Below, piece by piece: positions 11,248 through 19,440 of a DNA stretch of 19,553 nucleotides. The first letter of the stretch is position 1. Each line of letters starts with the position of its first letter. This stretch comes from Fonsecaea monophora. Lineage: Eukaryota > Ascomycota > Eurotiomycetes > Chaetothyriales > Herpotrichiellaceae. The position numbers and the translations under genes are program-made. The stretch lies in contig NW_019174137.1 in NCBI RefSeq assembly GCF_001642475.1, positions 1 through 19,553 on the forward strand, given 5' to 3'. The notes under the pieces are model-generated. The model searched no databases. It saw only the letters and a list, made by a program, of their open reading frames with translations, and had not been told where the DNA came from.

Positions 11248-11631
11248 CGAGAATACGTCTGGCCCTCCTACTTCCACGGCAGATACGACGCTAGTATGGC
11301 TAATTCATTTCTATGTTTGTATGTTCTGTAAACCGCCATGGCTACTTACACGCTGACGGTGACTAGGTAAGCTAATGATGGCATAATGTTGGAATATCCA
11401 CGGAACATTCTCTGAAAGCCTTACAGTCTTTTTAGCACTACGTTGAAGACTCCATGGTGGATTTTGGTTTTACAAAGCGGTGTTTCATTGCTGCCAGCAA
11501 TCAGGGCGTCGGCCAGGGTATGAAAGGCCAAACCTATGGCTTGCCTCAACTTGCCGACACTCAGCCGCACTGATCGAGTCAGGGATCCTCTCCTCGAGCC
11601 CAGGCAAGCATTACGAGTCCCCCACAACTGC

Positions 11632-12252
11632 CGGTTACCCATCGTCATCTTATTTCTGGCAATGCAAGCAACCCTCGTCTCAGCCCTGATCAATTTCGAC
11701 AACTGGGTTCATGAGCGCGTTGCACTCGAGTACGTCTCCATTCATCTACGCTATGCAGACCGACCCACCAATCCTTTTACTGCACGGGAGGCCGCATTTC
11801 AACCTCACACGGCGGATCAGCGGACCCACCCTAGCAGACAACAACTATGCTATCATAGCAGTCGATAGCCGCGGGACCGGAGACTCATCAATCCCCGCCA
11901 TCCGGGCACTATACTGCAACGGCTTCCGCGGCCGACACCAAGGCTGTTCTCGACTTTCTAACATCAATTCTTTCCTACGTTGTGGGCCACGACTTCGGCT
12001 CCACCAAAAAAAGGCAGATGCTCTAGCTGTTCTTCTACCACGGCAGCTACTCCGGCATGACGAGCTTCCCCGAAGAGCTCGTCGAGAGATACGCCAGTTC
12101 CATCTCCAAGCCTTGGCCACATTGTTAGGGAACTTAGCCGTTTACCACAGTGAGTAGCCATCCCCACGTTATTTGGACCACCCCGGCCGACGTCAGTTGC
12201 ACGCAGCTCACGCATTGGCACCCCGATCTTGGCTGTCGTAGCCGGCAATTGA
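11632..12252 (+). pseudogene. Degenerate alpha/beta-hydrolase (epoxide-hydrolase-like) pseudogene
   Basis: Pieces of one alpha/beta-hydrolase appear in order but in different frames. A signal-peptide-like segment (about 11632-11688) leads into FDNWVHERVALEYVSIHLRYA. After a frame change come ILLLHGRPHF (HG motif with R where family members usually have W) and AIIAVDSRGTGDSS. A further shift leads to TKAVLDFL and the nucleophile elbow GHDFGS at 11985-12002. In-frame stops follow at 12024, 12126 and 12135, flanking a later segment (FPEELVERYASSISKP). A stretch of the lid domain after the elbow seems to be missing. A last piece, RIGTPILAVVAGN, is reached across a still plausible 47-bp intron at 12150-12196 (gtgagt..cag). 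No initiator ATG or C-terminal catalytic His was found. The family normally hydrolyses epoxides, haloalkanes or esters; this copy cannot make an intact enzyme. It ends about 175 bp before the C2H2/Zn2Cys6 factor. Confidence 0.75.
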
Positions 12253-12427
12253 AGCCCCAGAAGTTGTGCAACCCCCCCGGAATTCCCCCGCGTCCCCATA
12301 TTTCTGCTTCATCTTCCTCCAGCACGGGTAGTTTTCGCGGCTCAAACACCCTTCAGCATCACATTTTGTGCGGAAAAGTGAAGGAACCGCTCGCAAGGCG
12401 AAGTCTACCAGAGGCCTTCACGCGACG

Positions 12428-14737
12428 ATGCCACCTGAGCCGCCCTTGTCGTGCCCAGTTTGCTACAAGGTGTACAGCCGGGCAGACCATCTAACTCGCC
12501 ATTTGAATTCACACAATACTCACAGACCACATATCTGCCCCAGTTGCGGAAAGGCCTATAGACGGCAGGATGTATTACGACGGCACCAAGCAAAATGTCA
12601 AGATCAAGATGGAGCTCGATCTCTGTATCGGGAAAAAGTGCAAAAACGTCGAGCATGTGATGAATGCGCGTCCAAAAAGCGTGCATGCGATGGCGGTCAA
12701 CCCTGTATCAGCTGCAAAGATAGGGGTTATACATGCACTTATTCCTGGAAGACTGTCGGTGACGGGGCCATGACTCAAGCCAGCGTGCAATCATCGACGT
12801 GGAAGGCCCCTGATGAGGACCAGCTTTGGGACTATCTCGATATCGACCTCGACGAGGACGCAATACCGTTCCTGCCCTCCGCCTATTCTCTCTCTGCTTC
12901 AGACAGCAATCACTTAGGTTTTGAGTTGGGTTCCCCATCAACGATTCCTTCTTCTCTTTCGTCTTCTCTTTGTGTCTATCTACGGGTCCCCGATCAGGAT
13001 CCAGTACAATCTTTTGAATTTCTGATCCGGTTTACCAGCCCCAAAGTCTATGGCATCGCAGCTAAATTCAATGGCACCACCAGAACACATGAGCCAAGGG
13101 GCCTCACCTTGGGTCCCAAGGACTACACCCAGTACATTTGTCGCCAACTTCCAAACTCTATGCCCGGCGAATACTCTGAACTCTTTGCTTCAGGTCTTTC
13201 CTGTAGCCCCATGCCAGTCTTGGAAGAAGCTGGGCGAGCCAATTGGTCCTCAGATAGTCTGGAGTTTTGCCCCGTTTTAGCGGGCGGGTACCCGGAAGAC
13301 CAGAGCAACTTCAACATGGTGGCGGCCTTCCACGGTTCCAATGCCCGTGATGGAATTCGAGGGGCCTTCTCAAGCACGCCAGACGTCTATATAGACCCTC
13401 TTGCCTTGAAAAGCCATGAGATACTGTTGGGAATTCAAGAAGTAGCCATGTCCCAGGCTGGTTGTCTCCGAGGAAATCGCCAGGGGTGGTCGCCAATTCT
13501 GGAGCAAACATGCATCCAATTCTTCCATCCTGCACGGTTGCGCCGATACTTGGATCACTTCTGGACTCACTGGTACCCCCACTGGGTGACTATTCACAAA
13601 CCCTCCTTTAGTGCAATGGACGCCCCTCGATCTCTGGTGGCTGCCATGGCTCTAATTGGGGCATGCGCTTCGCCGGAGGAGAGTGATCGAGAAGATGCCC
13701 AATTTTGGCGCAACCATGTTGAAGAAATGGTGTTCGTTGACATGTCGAGCACCCCCGATTTTGTCACGTCCGATGTCACTCTCTCGACTGATGGGGTGAG
13801 GGCTCAGCTTCGATCTCTCCAGGCTGCTTTTGTGGTCTGCATGTATCAGATATGGGAAGGTCGCAACTTCGATGCGAAGAGAATCCGACACGAGAGGTAT
13901 GGGACGGTCGTGACCATGGCGAGAGCGCTAATGCCCTACGCAAAACACATAGGACTTGACAAGGTCACACCCGAAAGCTTCCACTGGCAGCACTTTGCCC
14001 TGATTGAACAGGTCATCCGGACTGTGATATATGTCTTCTTGGTCGACACCTACTTCGTCATCTTTCACAGCCTGCCTCCTCAAATGAGCATACAAGAGTT
14101 GAAAATGGATCTCGCCTCGCCCGAAGAGTGTTTCCAGGCTCCAGATGCCAGCAGCTGCTTTTACCATCTCCGGCCATGGGCTTCGCTCCCGCTCTGCCGA
14201 GACGGGTTCATCCTCTATGGAGCCATCAAGTGCCTTCGAAAAAGAGACATGGACGACAAAGTATTTCTCCACCTCGCGGGGGCTGGCCCCCTCAACCTCT
14301 GGGTGCTGTGTTCGGCATTGCACGTTCTCATTTTCAACATTGAACCCGCCTTTGGCCACAAGTCCCAGTTCCTGGCCCACGACAATGCACTGACCAATTG
14401 GCGGCGAGTCTGGAATCAGCACCTTTTCCAGAAGCCAGGCGAAACCTCAGTATCCGATGTCGACAACCGAGACGCATGTCAGCTGTGGACTCGGCCCGGA
14501 CTTATGAGATATGCCCCCGAATGGTGGCTGTTGGCTCGGCACATCCTGCAACGCATGAAGTCTTGTCAGGCTGATCTAGAAGCCTCCGAGGATGTGTCCG
14601 GTCCTGGCAGCTGGCGTTCAAATCTTGGGCCTTCAATCATCCAGAGCAGGGATACCTTCGACACCACGGAGGTCCACCGTTTCATCTGCCGGTGCCCAAC
14701 GCTTGCGAGCAACGCTGAGGCGCGGAACCATGCCTGA
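12428..14737 (+). CDS. Transcription factor with C2H2 and Zn2Cys6 fingers plus fungal middle domain
   Basis: Intronless as read, 769 residues from the ATG at 12428. The frame is open from 12368, but MPPEPPLSCPVC places the start just before the first finger. Finger 1 is C9-x2-C12-x12-H25-x3-H29. Finger 2 is C37-x2-C40-x12-H53-x3-C57, a CCHC variant because the last ligand is Cys. A binuclear cluster follows: C77-x2-C80-x6-C87-x5-C93-x2-C96-x6-C103, preceded by KRRACDEC. The fungal-specific middle domain starts near residue 360 (FFHPARLRRYLDHFWTHWYPHW) and extends toward the C-terminus. Residues 105-355 are low in recognisable structure. A pyrimidine-rich stretch at 12947-12985 could hide a small in-frame intron, but the frame stays open. 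Probably a nuclear regulator; the oxygenase gene 386 bp downstream on the same strand is the most likely local target, by inference only. Confidence 0.9.
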   Translation: MPPEPPLSCPVCYKVYSRADHLTRHLNSHNTHRPHICPSCGKAYRRQDVLRRHQAKCQDQDGARSLYREKVQKRRACDECASKKRACDGGQPCISCKDRGYTCTYSWKTVGDGAMTQASVQSSTWKAPDEDQLWDYLDIDLDEDAIPFLPSAYSLSASDSNHLGFELGSPSTIPSSLSSSLCVYLRVPDQDPVQSFEFLIRFTSPKVYGIAAKFNGTTRTHEPRGLTLGPKDYTQYICRQLPNSMPGEYSELFASGLSCSPMPVLEEAGRANWSSDSLEFCPVLAGGYPEDQSNFNMVAAFHGSNARDGIRGAFSSTPDVYIDPLALKSHEILLGIQEVAMSQAGCLRGNRQGWSPILEQTCIQFFHPARLRRYLDHFWTHWYPHWVTIHKPSFSAMDAPRSLVAAMALIGACASPEESDREDAQFWRNHVEEMVFVDMSSTPDFVTSDVTLSTDGVRAQLRSLQAAFVVCMYQIWEGRNFDAKRIRHERYGTVVTMARALMPYAKHIGLDKVTPESFHWQHFALIEQVIRTVIYVFLVDTYFVIFHSLPPQMSIQELKMDLASPEECFQAPDASSCFYHLRPWASLPLCRDGFILYGAIKCLRKRDMDDKVFLHLAGAGPLNLWVLCSALHVLIFNIEPAFGHKSQFLAHDNALTNWRRVWNQHLFQKPGETSVSDVDNRDACQLWTRPGLMRYAPEWWLLARHILQRMKSCQADLEASEDVSGPGSWRSNLGPSIIQSRDTFDTTEVHRFICRCPTLASNAEARNHA

Positions 14738-14865
14738 CCATTCACCTGCGGACGTTTGTCATTCTGGTCACCAATATCTGAAGCGAGAAACAAAGTTAAG
14801 CCCATGGTTTGGACAGGGCCAATGATGGACTGTGTCGCAGATGGAATGAATTCCTGATTCCTAAT

Positions 14866-14905
14866 TCCCCCACAAACTTGCCCCGAGGACCCCAGTCCCC
14901 CACAA
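14866..14905. promoter_or_regulatory. Cluster of CreA-type (SYGGRG) sites with a direct repeat
   Basis: The 10-mer TCCCCCACAA occurs at 14866-14875 and again at 14896-14905. Each copy contains CCCCAC (GTGGGG on the minus strand), and CCCCAG (CTGGGG) lies at 14890-14895. All three match the 5'-SYGGRG-3' consensus of the carbon-catabolite repressor CreA, which tends to act through paired sites. C2H2 stress regulators also prefer C-rich sites, so the actual binder is uncertain. Confidence 0.45.
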
Positions 14906-15025
14906 TCATCTCCGACCAGTGATATCAGCGAGATCTCAAAGCCTTCACCGGGTCAAGTCTGTGTTATTGTTGTTGCACGTTCCGAGAGTCCGGGAAAGTG
15001 TTGAAGTTGAACACTTCTCAGAGTC

Positions 15026-15032
15026 TATATAT
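15026..15032 (+). promoter_or_regulatory. TATA box of the carotenoid oxygenase
   Basis: TATATAT, 92 bp upstream of the ATG at 15124, at a position expected for a fungal TATA element. Confidence 0.55.
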
Positions 15033-15123
15033 GGACTGGCCGGATACCCTGTCTGACCTGTGCGACTCCCAGACTTTTCCTCACAGTATCTGAACCTTGT
15101 GAATAGCAAGCAACAACCGAAAC

Positions 15124-16770
15124 ATGAACGAAAGTCGACCCACAAATGGGCATGTGAATGGGGACCTCGCCGACCGAGCGTCTGCTCCCACCATGTCACC
15201 CAACACAGATATCGACGGACTCTATGGCCTGACTTCCAAGTGGCCGGTTGCGTATGATCTCGCCGGGTCCAGCGCACCGTGCCGACTCGAAGGCGAGATC
15301 GGAGATCTGATCGTGTTTGGGAATATTCCCCAAGAGATCGACGGTACCTTCTATCGAGTCATGTGCGACCCATTTGTCCCGCCCCATCCAGGCAATGTGC
15401 CCATCGACGGCGATGGCCACGTCTCGGCTTTTCGTTTCCATCAGGGCAGATGTGATTTCAAGATGCGCTACGTCGAGACCGAACGATACAAGCTGGAGAG
15501 AAAAGCGAACAAAGCCCTCTTTGGTCTCTACCGCAATCCTTTTACCCACCACCCCTGCGTGCGGGCGGCCGTGGACTCCACCGCAAACACCAATCTGGTC
15601 CACTGGGCGGGTCGGCTGTTGGCCCTCAAAGAAGTGGCACTGCCCTACGCCGTGGACCCGGACACCCTGGAGACACTCGAGTATGATCCGTTCAAGGGCC
15701 AGGTGAAGTCCAAGACCTTCACGGCGCACCCAAAGGTGGATCCGCTGACACACGAGCTGGTGGTGTTCGGCTATGAGGCCAAAGGTTTGGGGACCAAGGA
15801 CGTCGTCACCTACGCCTTGGACCGGACTGGGAAGAAGACGAATGAGCTGTGGCTCCAGGCTCCGTGGTGTGCCTTCATCCACGATTGCGCCATCACCCCG
15901 AATTGGATTGTGCTGTTCTTGTGGCCGTTTGAGGCCGATGTGACACGCATGAAGCGAGGCAAGCAGCATTGGGCCTGGGACTACGACCTTCCCGCGACCT
16001 TCATCGTCGCCCCGAGGCACGACGACAGCGGCGCCCGGTTCGGGTGGAAGAAAGGCGAGTACCGCACGTACAAATGGAAGAACTGCATGGCCATCCACAC
16101 TGCGGCGGCGTGGGAGACGCCAGACGGCCACGTCTGCGTCGAGAGCTCGCGCGTGCACGACAATGCCTTCCCCTTCTTTCCCCCGGAAGATGGACGCATG
16201 CCGGACCCGCAGACCAAGGCCGACTTTGTCCGCTGGGAGTTCGATCTCTCCCGACCCGACGGTGCGACGGTGCCGGACCCGCTGGTCGTCCTGGACCTGC
16301 CCTCGGAGTTTCCCCGCATCGACGAGAGATTCATGACCCAGCCGTACACGGTGGTGTTTTTGAACGTCTTCGTCCCGACGAACATGGACGGGTCGCGGAA
16401 CATCTTCCACGGGCTCAACGGCCTGGCCATGCACAACAACAAGACCGGCCAGACGCGGTACTTCTACGCCGGCGAGGACTCGCTGTGCCAGGAGCCCATC
16501 TTCATCCCGCGCTCGGCCGACGCCCCGGAGGCCGACGGCTGGGTCATGTGCCTGGTGGAGAGGCGGGGCGCGGGACGCTGCGACGTGGTGATTCTGGACA
16601 CGGCCGCCTTCGAGACGCCCATCGCCGTGGTCCAGCTCCCTTTCCACGTCAAGGCCCAGATCCACGGCAACTGGGTCGACGCTTCGGCCCTCGCGCCGCG
16701 GAAGAGTCTGGTCCGCGAGATCCCCCCCTTCCAGATCAGCGGCCAGGGTGCTCTGGAGCCGCTGATCTAA
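15124..16770 (+). CDS. Carotenoid oxygenase family, probable stilbene/lignostilbene dioxygenase
   Basis: Intronless, 548 residues. This RPE65/carotenoid-cleavage family uses Fe(II) held by four His to split an alkene double bond into two carbonyls. All four candidate ligands are present: H202 (FTAHPKVDP), H253 (FIHDCAIT), H325 (MAIHTAAAW) and H514 (QIHGNWVD). Second-shell Glu candidates are E170 (LLALKE) and E457 (LCQEPIF). GTFYRV (74-79), IDGDGHVSAFRF (94-105) and NTNLVHWAGRLLALKE resemble Neurospora CAO-1-type enzymes, which cleave resveratrol-like stilbenes, more than carotenoid or apocarotenoid cleavers. Products would then be aromatic aldehydes. No signal peptide or membrane span is evident, so it is probably cytosolic. 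The C-terminus QGALEPLI is complete. An alternative ATG at 15193 (residue 24) would still leave the domain intact. Upstream sites suggest carbon-source control. The family is sure; the substrate is inferred. Confidence 0.92.
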   Translation: MNESRPTNGHVNGDLADRASAPTMSPNTDIDGLYGLTSKWPVAYDLAGSSAPCRLEGEIGDLIVFGNIPQEIDGTFYRVMCDPFVPPHPGNVPIDGDGHVSAFRFHQGRCDFKMRYVETERYKLERKANKALFGLYRNPFTHHPCVRAAVDSTANTNLVHWAGRLLALKEVALPYAVDPDTLETLEYDPFKGQVKSKTFTAHPKVDPLTHELVVFGYEAKGLGTKDVVTYALDRTGKKTNELWLQAPWCAFIHDCAITPNWIVLFLWPFEADVTRMKRGKQHWAWDYDLPATFIVAPRHDDSGARFGWKKGEYRTYKWKNCMAIHTAAAWETPDGHVCVESSRVHDNAFPFFPPEDGRMPDPQTKADFVRWEFDLSRPDGATVPDPLVVLDLPSEFPRIDERFMTQPYTVVFLNVFVPTNMDGSRNIFHGLNGLAMHNNKTGQTRYFYAGEDSLCQEPIFIPRSADAPEADGWVMCLVERRGAGRCDVVILDTAAFETPIAVVQLPFHVKAQIHGNWVDASALAPRKSLVREIPPFQISGQGALEPLI

Positions 16771-16822
16771 CGGTTCCAGGGTGGGACTGCGTTTCATGGG
16801 GACTGAAAGAGAGAGGATGTAT

Positions 16823-16918
16823 ACAAGAATCCTTTGTCCTATCCTGCGTTGAGTGGGTTTATCAATAGGACAAGAATCCTGTGTCTTCTCCCAAGCGTCG
16901 AGTTTCATTGTCAATAGG
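16823..16918 (+). repeat. Imperfect tandem duplication, two units of 47 and 49 bp
   Basis: Unit 1 (16823-16869) and unit 2 (16870-16918) both begin ACAAGAATCCT, then diverge in the middle and both end TCAATAGG. They lie in the likely 3' UTR of the oxygenase gene. Confidence 0.6.
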
Positions 16919-17072
16919 ATGCACACGTACATTCAGATAGGGCAAGCCAGCCATTTTTGCAACCAACCAACCATCAGTGCCTACTGCGCCGCCCTGTGTG
17001 GCGAAAGTTCTGATACCCTTGATTCTCTCTCTCTCTCCGGACGGGCATATATGATGTGTATGTGTATGTGGA

Positions 17073-17096
17073 GGAGAGTAGGAGAGTAGGAGAGTA
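17073..17096 (+). repeat. Three tandem copies of an 8-bp unit (GGAGAGTA)
   Basis: Perfect copies at 17073-17080, 17081-17088 and 17089-17096. A minisatellite-like run in the convergent spacer. Confidence 0.7.
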
Positions 17097-17209
17097 GTCG
17101 TTTTCTACCCCTATTCTTAAAAGTAAGCTATGTTATATATCAATAGCCTCGATAGACAGACGGAAAGAAAGTGAACATGTTGCCCGGCACCGGCACAGGC
17201 GACGAGATA

Positions 17210-17211
<2 letters not shown>

Positions 17212-17241
<30 letters not shown>
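17212..17241 (+). repeat. (TC)15 microsatellite
   Basis: Fifteen uninterrupted TC dinucleotides, a likely length-polymorphic simple repeat. Confidence 0.85.
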
Positions 17242-17244
<3 letters not shown>

Positions 17245-17741
17245 GAACATTGGTACGAAGGAGAGCGAGAGCAGAGCCAGAGCGAGAGCGAGAGATATGT
17301 ACGTATATAGCACATGTAGAGGTAGACGGGTAGACAGATAGACAGGTACGTACAGCTACATTTGTTGGGAATGTTGCGTGAACCTTGATTGATAAGTATC
17401 GCTTTCTTGGTATTCTTTGATATCTATCTGTATATCTGGCGTGGGGTGGGATTTATATGAGTAGGTGTTGTTACAAAATGTCTCGAGTCGGTACGACGGC
17501 CAAACTGCGCCACGATGCCAGCAACGAAAGCCGGCGGACACCAGGGGTGGTCTCGATTGCGACGGCTTACAATCAAAGATGCCTTAGTGATCGGGAGAAA
17601 GTTCAACATTCGGAGGTCGCTCAGGGACGCGAACAATTCTTCGGCATATAGATGGATGTATCCTCCAAGAATATGTTGTCGAGCTCATCGTGAAGTCCGC
17701 TCGTGTGACGATATTCTTCCCGCATAGTGCGTAGCGTAGAG

Positions 17742-19229
17742 TCAGCGAGGGCCAATCTTCTCCAGGCCGCCCATGTACCTCCTCAGAACTTGCGGGATAA
17801 CCACGCAGCCCTGGTCCTCGCGCCAACCGTTCTCCAAGAGCGCGGCGAGGACTCTCGGGATTGCAATGGCCGTCCCGTTGACGGTGTGCGCAAACTTCTT
17901 CCTCGACCCATCTCCCTCCAGGACCCTCGTGTCGAGTCTGCGGCTCTGGTAGTCGGTGCAGATGGACGCCGAAGTGACTTCGCCCCAGCCCTCGTCTTTC
18001 TTCCTCCTCGACGGAAACATGGCCTCGATGTCGATCTTGCGGTACGCGCTCGCACCCAGGTCTGACGTGGGCATCTCGAGCACTCGGCAGGGTATGCCGA
18101 GCGAAGACAGAATCTCCGTCTGTATTTCCACCATCTCGTTCAGAAGGCGCCCGGAATGCTCCACCCACGCCGATTCGTCCGTCAAGCCTCCACCGCTGCT
18201 GCTTGGTGGTGGGCAGTCGGTCCACGCGAACATTTCGACCTTTGTGAATTCGTGCACCCGGTACAGACCCTTGGTGTCGACCCCGCGAGCACCCGCCTCG
18301 GCGCGGAAACAGCGGCTGGACCCCACGAGCTTGAGAGGTAGGCGTGCCGCGGGAATCGCCTTGCCGGCATACATTCCTGCGAGGGGGATCTCGGCCGTTG
18401 CCGCGAGACTGCGGGTTGGTTTTCCGGCATCCTTTTCCGGCTGCGCTATCTGCCAGATCTGTTGTTCGTCGTTTTGGTCCCGGGGCTGGAATCCGCAGGC
18501 GGCGGCCATGTGGGAGTAGACCAGGGACGGCGGAGAGACAACGGACCAGCCGCGCCGCATGGCAACAGACAGGGCGTACTGGACCAGCGCGTGTTCCAAC
18601 AGGGCCGCCTCGTTCAGCAAGAAGTAAAACCCCCAACCAGATGTCATGGATGACGATGAGAAATCAAGGAGACCCAGCTTCTCGCCGATGATCGAGTGGT
18701 CGGCCGACGGGCCATACTGCGGAGGCTTGTCCGGGTCATAGTTGATGTAGGACCGCAACCGTGGTTCACCGCCGGTGGGTGTGTCCGAATACGTCAAGTT
18801 CGGCAGGGACAGTGCAATATTGCGCGTCTCGAGCTCGAGTGCATCGTGCTCAGCTTGGAGAGCGTCGACTTCCGGCCTGAGAGATTTCATCTGCGCCACG
18901 ATATCCGCCTTGCTGCTCTCTTTCGCCGCGTTGTTCAGTTGCCTCTGCAGCTCCTTCAACGTGTGACGGGACCCGGCCATGCGCTGGTCCAGGTCCCTCA
19001 TCTTTCTGACATTGTCCGCCACCCGGCGCGGGATGTCCTCGTGGCTGCCATAGTTTCGCACCCGGCAGTTTTGTTCGTAGAGCTCGACGTTGTCTCGGAT
19101 CTGGGTGAGAGGAGGGAATTGTCGCGGCGCGGTCGCCGGGCGGAATTCTTGGTAGAGCGGTCTCGTGGTGCAGTATGCCCTTCTGCATCGGAGCAGGAAC
19201 GCCTTCGCCTCGAGTGCTTTCCTCGACAT
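17742..19229 (-). CDS. Seryl-tRNA synthetase, mitochondrial
   Basis: Intronless class II aminoacyl-tRNA synthetase that charges tRNA-Ser; 495 residues from the ATG at 19229. The frame also opens at an ATG at 19361 (539 residues). An N-terminal Arg-rich presequence (MSRKALEAKAFLLRCRRAYC) suggests import into mitochondria. A long helical arm (about 65-155) is the tRNA-binding coiled coil. The core holds motif 1 around the GWSVVSPPSLV segment, motif 2 as CFRAEAGARGVDTKGLYRVHEFTKVE in two blocks, the DIEAMFPS and EVTSASICTDYQSRRL segments, and motif 3 as NGTAIAIPRVLAALLENG. This order and the bacterial-like length are typical of nuclear-encoded mitochondrial SerRS (yeast Dia4). The protein includes a Ser/Gly insertion (PPPSSSGGG) after motif 2. 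The gene converges on the oxygenase gene. The function is firm; start and targeting are inferred. Confidence 0.9.
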   Translation of the reverse strand: MSRKALEAKAFLLRCRRAYCTTRPLYQEFRPATAPRQFPPLTQIRDNVELYEQNCRVRNYGSHEDIPRRVADNVRKMRDLDQRMAGSRHTLKELQRQLNNAAKESSKADIVAQMKSLRPEVDALQAEHDALELETRNIALSLPNLTYSDTPTGGEPRLRSYINYDPDKPPQYGPSADHSIIGEKLGLLDFSSSSMTSGWGFYFLLNEAALLEHALVQYALSVAMRRGWSVVSPPSLVYSHMAAACGFQPRDQNDEQQIWQIAQPEKDAGKPTRSLAATAEIPLAGMYAGKAIPAARLPLKLVGSSRCFRAEAGARGVDTKGLYRVHEFTKVEMFAWTDCPPPSSSGGGLTDESAWVEHSGRLLNEMVEIQTEILSSLGIPCRVLEMPTSDLGASAYRKIDIEAMFPSRRKKDEGWGEVTSASICTDYQSRRLDTRVLEGDGSRKKFAHTVNGTAIAIPRVLAALLENGWREDQGCVVIPQVLRRYMGGLEKIGPR

Positions 19230-19440
19230 GAAAGCTGCTGCAGAAAGTGGGCGGTACAGCAAGGTCTTTGTTACTGCGCCAATCCGACAACGCGGTTGGA
19301 CGCGCTTCGAGAAAGAAAAAAAAGTTTGCCAATTGAAATCGGCAGAATGTGGAGTGACCATTCCTGGTTTCTTAATCGGGAATAGTCGGTTGTTATTATG
19401 TAAGGAGGTACAGCCTCGCGATATACTTGTCTCAGATAAA

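Larger units (their letters stand above)
10939..11631. other. Intergenic region between the reductase and the hydrolase pseudogene
   Basis: Spacer between divergently oriented genes, so it originally held both promoters. It contains a TATA box for the reductase and a 9-bp perfect inverted repeat (both listed separately). No coding region was recognised. Confidence 0.5.
14738..15123 (+). other. Promoter region of the carotenoid oxygenase
   Basis: 386 bp between same-strand genes. It contains a cluster of CreA-type motifs and a TATA box (listed separately), followed by a 5' leader. No coding sequence was recognised. Confidence 0.6.
16771..17741. other. Repeat-rich convergent spacer
   Basis: Shared 3' region of the oxygenase and the seryl-tRNA synthetase. 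It contains an imperfect tandem duplication, an 8-bp triplet repeat and a (TC)15 microsatellite, each listed separately, plus an irregular GAGAGC-rich tract near 17260-17296. No coding region was supported. Confidence 0.55.

Noticed and set aside
11705..12149. Introns as an explanation for the frame changes in the hydrolase relic
   Set aside because: The frame changes lie between motifs that are adjacent in the family, leaving no room for introns, and in-frame stops remain; only 12150-12196 has a plausible donor, acceptor and matching phase.
15196..16932. 578-residue open frame on the minus strand
   Set aside because: It is the antisense shadow of the carotenoid oxygenase, caused by its codon bias; the sequence is Arg/Val/His-rich and matches no family.
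17584..18636. 350-residue open frame on the minus strand in another frame
   Set aside because: Shadow of the seryl-tRNA synthetase reading frame, with Arg/Gly/Pro-rich composition and no motifs.
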